Shown here piece by piece: positions 21,210-26,058 of a DNA stretch of 26,058 bases. Positions within the stretch are counted from its first letter, which is position 1. Each line of letters starts with the position of its first letter. Below the pieces are notes generated by a model that saw only the letters and a program-made list of their open reading frames with translations, was not told the DNA's origin and ran no database searches. The stretch covers positions 1-26,058 of the forward strand of contig ASNI01000036.1 of the NCBI GenBank assembly GCA_000404785.1, written 5' to 3'. The DNA comes from Cloacimonetes bacterium SCGC AAA252-N17 (GTDB lineage: Bacteria; Cloacimonadota; Cloacimonadia; JGIOTU-2). A program made the position numbers and the translations under genes.

Positions 21210-22664
21210 ATGAAAAAACTAATGATTATAGTTACATTGTGTGTTCTCATGGGTTCTGTTTTTACTGAACTGAATGCCGACATATCAAAAGAAATGAACG
21301 AGTTGCAGATCTATACTGAAGAGTTTGCTCCATTGAATCTTATGAAGGATGGACAATTAACAGGTCAAGCAACAGAAGTGGTTCAAGAGATTTTGAAGAG
21401 AATAGGGGTCAATAAGAAAATTACTCTTCTATTATGGTCGGACGCATATCAAAAGCTCACGAGTGAGCTCAATATTGCGTTGTTTTCCACCTGCATGATT
21501 TCAGCGAGAAAAGATCTTTTCAAGTGGGTCGGACCTATCAGTTCTGTAGAGAACTATTTCTATACCTCAAAAGACTGTACGCTGAACATAGAAACGCTCG
21601 ATGATGCGAAGAAAGTGCTCAAGATAGCGGTCTTGAAGGACTATGCGATTGCAGGAATTCTGAAAGAAAAAGGATTTACAAATCTCGTTGAGTACAACAC
21701 CATTCAGGAAATTTTCACTCAATTGCTGAATGGTAAAGTAAATCTTTTCCCTTATTCCAATCTGGTTCTGAACAGCGAAATAAAAAAACTCGGAATCGAT
21801 CCAAGTGAATTCAAAAAAGCACTTTTCATTACATCAGAACTCGAATACATTGCTTTTTCACAATCAACATCAGATGAGCTGATCCAAACCTGGCAGAGTC
21901 ATCTTGATAATATGAAGAATGATGGAACTTTTGATAAGATTTTCAAAAAATGGCTTCCAGATGAAATACCTCCTGGAATTCTTCAAATATACACTGAGGA
22001 TTATCCTCCCCTCACATTTCAGGAGAATGGCAAAATTACCGGTTTCGGAACTGAAGTAGTACGTGAAATTCTCGCCAGATTGGATATTCCAGATAATATT
22101 CGCATCTCATCTTGGGAGAATGGATATCATCTCTGCCTCGTCAATCCTAATTTTGTGCTTTTCACAATGAAGAGAACTCCTCTCCGAGAGAAGCTTTTCA
22201 ACTGGATCGGTCCTATTGGTTCGAATCATACAATTTTCTATGCAAAGAAAGGCTCAGGTATCAAGATCAACAGCATGGAAGATGCAAAGAAACTCGGAAA
22301 GATCGCTACATGTTCAGCATGGTTTTCCGAGCAGGATCTAAAAGATGCCGGCTTTACAAATCTGGTGAGTTCACCGAATCCAACAGAGAATGTCCACCAG
22401 TTAGTCGAAGGGGAAGTTGACCTTTCGATCTTTACTGACATCACAATTCCCGAAATTGCCAAGCAGGCAGGTTACTCTATAGATGATCTCGAACCAGTGT
22501 ACACGGTGAGTACCGGTGATTTCTACATAGCTATTTCGAAAGGAACACCGGAACATATTATTGATGAATGGGAGCAGGTCTTTCATGAAATTTACGAAGA
22601 TGGAGTACTGGAAAAATTATATAAAAAGTGGCTTCCAGGCAGCGCACTGCCCAAAATGAAATGA
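21210..22664 (+). CDS. Exported protein with two tandem solute-binding (SBP_bac_3) domains
   Basis: 484 aa. A signal peptide (MKKLMIIVTL..., cleavage near residue 23) is followed by two copies of the same periplasmic binding domain. Repeat 1 is about 32-250 (LQIYTEEFAPLN...TGQATEVVQEIL...FKWVGPISS), repeat 2 about 256-477 (LQIYTEDYPPLT...TGFGTEVVREIL...FNWIGPIGS). Both end in a KKWLP phrase. Family 3 proteins normally have one domain, bind amino acids or opines, and feed an ABC transporter. Here no permease, ATPase, kinase or cyclase domain is attached or adjacent. The two halves differ in the binding-site region, so they may bind different ligands. A good terminator follows, so it is a single-gene unit. 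The ribosome binding site is weak (GGAG about 9 nt before the ATG). Confidence 0.9.
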   Translation: MKKLMIIVTLCVLMGSVFTELNADISKEMNELQIYTEEFAPLNLMKDGQLTGQATEVVQEILKRIGVNKKITLLLWSDAYQKLTSELNIALFSTCMISARKDLFKWVGPISSVENYFYTSKDCTLNIETLDDAKKVLKIAVLKDYAIAGILKEKGFTNLVEYNTIQEIFTQLLNGKVNLFPYSNLVLNSEIKKLGIDPSEFKKALFITSELEYIAFSQSTSDELIQTWQSHLDNMKNDGTFDKIFKKWLPDEIPPGILQIYTEDYPPLTFQENGKITGFGTEVVREILARLDIPDNIRISSWENGYHLCLVNPNFVLFTMKRTPLREKLFNWIGPIGSNHTIFYAKKGSGIKINSMEDAKKLGKIATCSAWFSEQDLKDAGFTNLVSSPNPTENVHQLVEGEVDLSIFTDITIPEIAKQAGYSIDDLEPVYTVSTGDFYIAISKGTPEHIIDEWEQVFHEIYEDGVLEKLYKKWLPGSALPKMK

Positions 22665-22694
22665 AGAAAATTTCAGAAAATATATAATTATAAT

Positions 22695-22724
22695 AGGGAT
22701 GCACGCAAGTGTGTCCCTTTTCTT
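22695..22724 (+). terminator. Intrinsic terminator of the tandem binding-protein gene
   Basis: AGGGATGCAC pairs with GTGTGTCCCT over all ten positions (two G-U pairs) around a GCAA tetraloop, followed by TTTCTT. It sits 31 nt after the stop codon. Confidence 0.88.
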
Positions 22725-22969
22725 ATTTCTAACTTTGATAAGCTGAGCAATAAGAATTCATCACCACAGAGGACACAGAGAACTACAAAGAAATTAAATT
22801 ATTTAAAACTGCATTGACCAGTATTATCAGCGTGTATCAGTGTCATCAGCGAAAATCTGTGTTCTCTCTTTTATAATTACGGACTTCATAAGCGAAAATC
22901 TGTGTTCTCTCTTTTATAATTACGGACTTCATACTAAAAAATTTGACAAACATTCTCATTAATAAAAAC
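22725..22969. repeat. Intergenic repeats, including a 43-bp perfect tandem duplication
   Basis: No gene is seen. 22848-22890 and 22891-22933 are identical 43-bp units starting AGCGAAAATCTG. Ahead of them are phrases (CCACAGAGGACACAGAG near 22763, and TATCAGCG/TCATCAGCG near 22826-22852) of a kind I remember as widely dispersed non-coding repeats in environmental genomes. TTGACA at 22943-22948 is a possible -35 for tetR, but the matching -10 is poor. Confidence 0.75.
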
Positions 22970-22983
22970 ACTTACCGGTAAGT
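22970..22983. promoter_or_regulatory. 14-bp palindrome, likely TetR operator
   Basis: ACTTACCGGTAAGT is a perfect palindrome ending 10 nt before the start codon of the TetR-type gene and overlapping the likely transcription start region. Its size and place fit an autoregulatory operator controlling tetR and the protease gene behind it. Confidence 0.65.
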
Positions 22984-22993
22984 AAGGAGCATC

Positions 22994-23602
22994 ATGAAAA
23001 CTAAAGAAGTCATAATTAAAACAGCGCTCAAGCTCTTCTTGTCAAAGGGTTTCAATGAAACCTCAATGAACGAGATCGCTCAGGAAGTGGGAGTGTCAAA
23101 ACCTGCAATATATCATCATTTTAAAAATAAAGATGAACTTGTGGGAGCTATCTTTGATTATTTCACACAAAGAATCACGAGCTGGGGAACAAAGTACTTT
23201 GCGGACTGTACATCAGATGAGCAAAAAGTACATAGAATGTTTGAAGCAGCTCCACTTTTTATGCAAATAGAAAAAGTATTATTGGATGAAGAAGAGCCGG
23301 AACTATCCTATAGTTACAACATGTTCCTCCTTCTCATGAGCAGGATGAAGGCAACGTACAAGTCCCGAATTTCACAAGATCTCTCCAGGACACGGCATAA
23401 GATAAATGAAATCCTCGGTGGACTACAGCAGGAAGGGATCATACGTAATGATATCGATTCCGAAGCTCTCGCCCTTATGATGCATGCAATAATCGAAGGG
23501 CTTTCATTTATCGGAGAACTGATCGAGCCTATTGATGTAGCTGGGGACAGCGAAAAATTATATAACACATTTTGGAAATTAATTAAAAAAGAAAACGAAT
23601 AA
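22994..23602 (+). CDS. TetR/AcrR-family transcriptional regulator
   Basis: 202 aa. The N-terminal DNA-binding domain is typical: ALKLFLSKGFNETSMNEIAQEVGVSKPAIYHHFKNKDEL, with the helix-turn-helix at ~23-45. The C-terminal ligand domain (~60-200) is helical and shows no match I can name. AAGGAG precedes the ATG closely. It is followed after 14 bp by the exported aspartyl protease gene, so both are probably one unit under the palindrome at 22970-22983. The inducer is unknown; such regulators usually repress and release on binding a small hydrophobic ligand. Confidence 0.93.
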   Translation: MKTKEVIIKTALKLFLSKGFNETSMNEIAQEVGVSKPAIYHHFKNKDELVGAIFDYFTQRITSWGTKYFADCTSDEQKVHRMFEAAPLFMQIEKVLLDEEEPELSYSYNMFLLLMSRMKATYKSRISQDLSRTRHKINEILGGLQQEGIIRNDIDSEALALMMHAIIEGLSFIGELIEPIDVAGDSEKLYNTFWKLIKKENE

Positions 23603-23616
23603 TTAAAGGAGTTTAC

Positions 23617-24828
23617 ATGAACAAAGGAAAATACTGTATCCCAATTTTGCTTACGATCTTTATCTTCATCTGTGTGGGACTCCATGCACAGATTGAGTTT
23701 ATCGAACAATTAAGGGGTGGTGTGCCGGAACCTATCACAAAAGTGGTGTGCCCTTTTAACCTGACACGCTCTCATATTATAGAATTGCCGGTCAACATAA
23801 ATAATTTGGATGAAGACCTGACTTTCGTTTTTGATACCGGGGGAAATACTATGATTGATATGGAGCTTGCACAACAGCTTGGATTGGAAATTGATTCGAT
23901 GCAAACTCCAGGTCAGATGATATATACCTCCTGCACTAAAGAAATCAATTGTGATGGGCTTAAAGTAAAGGATTTCAATATGAGTGTCATGGATTTCAAA
24001 AACACCTTTGAACTTGTTAATGATGCGCTGGAAGGAATGATCGGACCGGATTTTATCCGCTTTTTCCGCACTACTATAGATTATCAAAATAATCAACTTG
24101 TATTTGAGAATAATGATAAATCCCTCAAAGCTGAGACATCCGAACAACACCTTCTCGACATGGAGATCATGATGCCGTATCACCCAAGTGTACAAATGCA
24201 GATCGGTGACTATTTCCCGATACTTGGAAGGATTGATACAGGATTGCATTATCCTATCGTACTTCCCATCGCCTTTATTAAACAGCTTCCCGAAGAAGAG
24301 CAAAATAAGCTCATTGCATGCAAAGGATATTTTGCAAAATGGCCTTTCACAGAAACCCATGAGAACTACCTTTACAAATGTGATGAAATATCAATAGGGG
24401 ATATGGTTTTTAAAGATGTTGGAGTTATTTTTGCAGAATTTCCTTTTAATAATAGTGCACTGCTGGGTAAAGATTTTCTTGAGCAGTTCGTGACCACTCT
24501 AGATTTTCCAAACAGGAAAGTACTTATGACTGAAACTGAAAAATCATCCAAAGATATTTTATTCTCGATAGGTATAAATGTGAGAAAACTCGATGATGGA
24601 AATTTCAAGATCGTTGGTATGTGGGAGAATTCCCCAGCTGATAAAGCAGGCGTAGAGATAGATGATATTATTTTCGAGGTTAATGGTAAAAATGCTACAG
24701 AAATAAGCGCTGGAGAAATGTATAAAATGCGTTTTGATACGAACATAGAAGAGCTTTTACTGAAAGTACAAAAGCCGGGAAGTGATGAGATAAAAGAGAT
24801 TCTCTTGAAGAAAGAATATTTGATGTAA
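23617..24828 (+). CDS. Exported two-lobed retropepsin-like aspartyl protease with PDZ domain
   Basis: 403 aa. A signal peptide (~1-24, ending LHAQ) leads to two successive retropepsin-like units. Lobe 1 has FVFDTGGNT (Asp73) and MIGPDFIRFFRTTIDY; lobe 2 has GRIDTGLHYP (Asp207) and LLGKDFLEQFVTTLDF. Each lobe thus has its own DTG and the following hydrophobic-G-x-D-F turn, so one chain could form a complete active site, where viral retropepsins need a dimer. A PDZ domain occupies ~318-400 (GMWENSPADKAGVEIDDIIFEVNG). It should act in the periplasm or at the envelope on unknown proteins; the second DTG lacks the S/T often found after the Gly. AGGAG lies before the ATG and the gene follows tetR by 14 bp. 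The stop is followed at once by an 8-bp repeat array. Confidence 0.88.
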   Translation: MNKGKYCIPILLTIFIFICVGLHAQIEFIEQLRGGVPEPITKVVCPFNLTRSHIIELPVNINNLDEDLTFVFDTGGNTMIDMELAQQLGLEIDSMQTPGQMIYTSCTKEINCDGLKVKDFNMSVMDFKNTFELVNDALEGMIGPDFIRFFRTTIDYQNNQLVFENNDKSLKAETSEQHLLDMEIMMPYHPSVQMQIGDYFPILGRIDTGLHYPIVLPIAFIKQLPEEEQNKLIACKGYFAKWPFTETHENYLYKCDEISIGDMVFKDVGVIFAEFPFNNSALLGKDFLEQFVTTLDFPNRKVLMTETEKSSKDILFSIGINVRKLDDGNFKIVGMWENSPADKAGVEIDDIIFEVNGKNATEISAGEMYKMRFDTNIEELLLKVQKPGSDEIKEILLKKEYLM

Positions 24829-24831
24829 AAA

Positions 24832-24871
24832 AAGTTTGAAGATTCTAAGTATATAAGGTTAGAAGGTTTGG
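24832..24871. repeat. Solo 8-bp repeat array (S23-element type)
   Basis: Five in-phase 8-mers read AAGTTTGA, AGATTCTA, AGTATATA, AGGTTAGA and AGGTTTGG. Unit, period and orientation match the left arm of the S23 element at 13390-13437. No S23 gene and no inverted partner array lie downstream in the window. It starts 4 nt after the protease stop. Confidence 0.65.
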
Positions 24872-25015
24872 TTCATCGTTGGTGTGGAAAGCAGAAGGGC
24901 AAGTCGTAGAGCGTTCCGCCTTCGTTTTACTACGGCGTGATAAAAGAGCGAAGAGTAATCCGGCCTCATTACATTACGCCGCGACAGGGGAGCGAGAAAC
25001 GAATTCCTAAAGAAG
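24872..25015. other. Non-coding, repeat-like
   Basis: No gene seen. CGCC...GGCG-flanked phrases near 24918-24938 (GCCTTCGTTTTACTACGGCG) can pair and resemble the REP-like material around them. Confidence 0.5.
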
Positions 25016-25295
25016 GGGGTAGAGACTGGTTTATCTGGTCGGACAAAATAAGCATAGTAAATAGACTCTTCGACTATACCTTTGCACTCCGTGCTTCAGG
25101 TATGCTCAGAGTGACAAATATTTTTAATTTAGAGATCCTTTTTGGAGTGCATCGAGTCCCTCGATGCAAAAGCATTGGGCACTTAAACCGATTTGGTCTG
25201 CAATTTTAACCATAAAAAAGTTTGTCATTCTCAACTTGATTGGGAATCCAGAAAAATCAGCCAACAGCAGATTCTCGATTCCCAAAGTTTTGGAA
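25016..25295. repeat. Dispersed repeat copy 1
   Basis: 25059-25295 (237 bp) is identical to 25824-26058 apart from a 2-bp deletion in the latter. The left 43 bp (from GGGGGTAGAGACTGG) are shared only with copy 2. Inside are an imperfect palindrome around GCACTCCGTGC flanked by ATACCT/AGGTAT, a perfect hairpin GCATCGAG/CTCGATGC (25149-25167), and TTGGGAATC paired with GATTCCCAA. Short open frames across it do not look like proteins. Confidence 0.9.
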
Positions 25296-25428
25296 AGAAA
25301 TAACAAAATACAAAAAAACTTTGTCATTCTGAGCGGATCAACGATGCAATCGGTGAGAAGAGAAGAATCTATTTATTTGAAATATTCTCAATTTATAATG
25401 CTAATATTTACAAGCAAACTAAAACATC

Positions 25429-25600
25429 GGGGTAGATACGGGTTTATCCAGTCGGACAAAATAAGTATAGTAAATAGACTCTTCGACTGTACCTTTGCAC
25501 TCCGTGCTTCAGGTATGCTCAGAGTGACAATGTTTTTAATTTAGAGATCTTTTTGGAGTGCATCGAGTCCCTAGATGCCAAAGCATTGAGCATTTAAGCC
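25429..25600. repeat. Dispersed repeat copy 2 (diverged, shorter)
   Basis: This matches copy 1 from its left end to the GCATCGAG hairpin with several substitutions; the hairpin itself has a mismatch (CTAGATGC). After about 25585 it departs from copies 1 and 3. Before it, 25320-25370 carries TGTCATTCTGAGCGG...GAAGAATCT, another repeat-like phrase. Confidence 0.82.
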
Positions 25601-25646
25601 AACAGAGTCGGCTACTCCAAAACCCCCAAATAAAAAAGGGCATGTC

Positions 25647-25666
25647 ATTCCCGTGAAAACGGGAAT
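25647..25666. repeat. dRS3-like inverted repeat
   Basis: ATTCCC, eight bases, GGGAAT: an 8-bp perfect stem (ATTCCCGT/ACGGGAAT) with a GAAA loop. This has the exact form of the dRS3 repeat known from Neisseria and of similar repeats in many other bacteria. Confidence 0.7.
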
Positions 25667-25723
25667 CCAGAATAATAATAAATCTTTGTCGGAGAGCATG
25701 TCTTAAGTTGGGAGGTGCATACG

Positions 25724-25804
25724 AATTACTTATCACAAGCTCTTCGACCAGTCTCCGTCCCGAAGGTCGGGACCACGCCTTGGCAAGCTTGTGACAAGGT
25801 AATT
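25724..25804. repeat. 81-bp nested palindrome (MITE/REP-like)
   Basis: Ends AATTACTTATCACAAGCT (25724-25741) and AGCTTGTGACAAGGTAATT (25786-25804) are near-perfect reverse complements. Between them GTCCCGA/TCGGGAC (25757-25773) makes a second stem around AGG. The whole unit could fold as a branched hairpin. No coding potential. Confidence 0.75.
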
Positions 25805-25823
25805 ATGAAGTGCTGTTTATAAC

Positions 25824-26058
25824 AAATAGACTCTTCGACTATACCTTTGCACTCCGTGCTTCAGGTATGCTCAGAGTGACAAATATTTTTAATTTAGAGA
25901 TCCTTTTTGGAGTGCATCGAGTCCCTCGATGCAAAAGCATTGGGCACTTAAACCGATTTGGTCTGCAATTTTAACCATAAAAAAGTGTCATTCTCAACTT
26001 GATTGGGAATCCAGAAAAATCAGCCAACAGCAGATTCTCGATTCCCAAAGTTTTGGAA
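25824..26058. repeat. Dispersed repeat copy 3, running to the end of the window
   Basis: 235 bp equal to copy 1 (25059-25295) except for a missing TT in AAAAAAGTTTGTC. The window stops at the same base where the matching part of copy 1 as described ends, so the true right end of the repeat is not visible. Confidence 0.9.

Noticed and set aside
23710..24360. 216-aa minus-strand frame opposite the protease
   Set aside because: The plus strand encodes a clear signal peptide, two DTG motifs and a PDZ domain with a good ribosome binding site.
25164..25544. 126-aa open frame across the right-end repeats
   Set aside because: It spans parts of two repeat copies and a hairpin; the frame is a by-product of repeat sequence.

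Overview
The window reads as AT-rich chromosomal DNA from an anaerobic, diderm (outer-membrane) bacterium. The outer membrane is implied by a patatin fused to a POTRA/beta-barrel translocator and by several exported proteins. Anaerobic habits are suggested by the split glycine decarboxylase (gcvPA/gcvPB), a short ThiC and a 2[4Fe-4S] ferredoxin. A candidate phylum of the Cloacimonadota type would fit, but this is a guess from gene style. No rRNA or tRNA was seen.

Layout. 1-7050 is an accessory island lying against the 3' end of a serine-palmitoyltransferase-like gene (7054-8232, minus strand). It holds two cargo modules. Module 1 (742-3308) is a restriction-modification set: an amino-methyltransferase with an N-terminal HTH, a 64-aa unknown protein and a TdeIII-like endonuclease. 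Module 2 (3661-6990) is a RecQ-type helicase fused to a ComF-like phosphoribosyltransferase, abutting a DprA-like protein. In front of each module lies a copy of the same ~330-bp repeat: a fragment of the 3' end of the spt-like gene, about 100 bp of conserved non-coding DNA, and the start of a small conserved ORF. The spt 3' end therefore behaves like an insertion hotspot.

8472-12388: a patatin-type Vd autotransporter on the plus strand, convergent (2-bp gap) with a minus-strand pair of a polyprenol-kinase-like membrane protein and a polyprenyl-phosphate glycosyltransferase. 12653-16792: a minus-strand thiamine operon with promoter, TPP riboswitch, intrinsic terminator, thiE, thiM, thiC and thiD. 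A four-helix-bundle (S23/IVP) gene flanked by inverted 8-bp repeat arrays is inserted between thiC and thiD. 16801-20958: minus-strand gcvPA-gcvPB-ferredoxin-geranylgeranyl-reductase operon. 21210-22664: an exported protein made of two tandem solute-binding domains. 22994-24828: a TetR regulator with a 14-bp palindrome in front of it, followed by an exported two-lobed retropepsin-like protease with a PDZ domain. 24829-26058 is non-coding and filled with dispersed repeats and palindromes, ending inside a 235-bp repeat copy.

The most notable points are the module-swapping hotspot with its conserved leader, the helicase-PRTase plus DprA pair, which mirrors the competence proteins ComFA/ComFC/DprA in a defence-like setting, and the S23 element with inverted 8-mer arms that is stitched into the reading frames of the thiamine operon.
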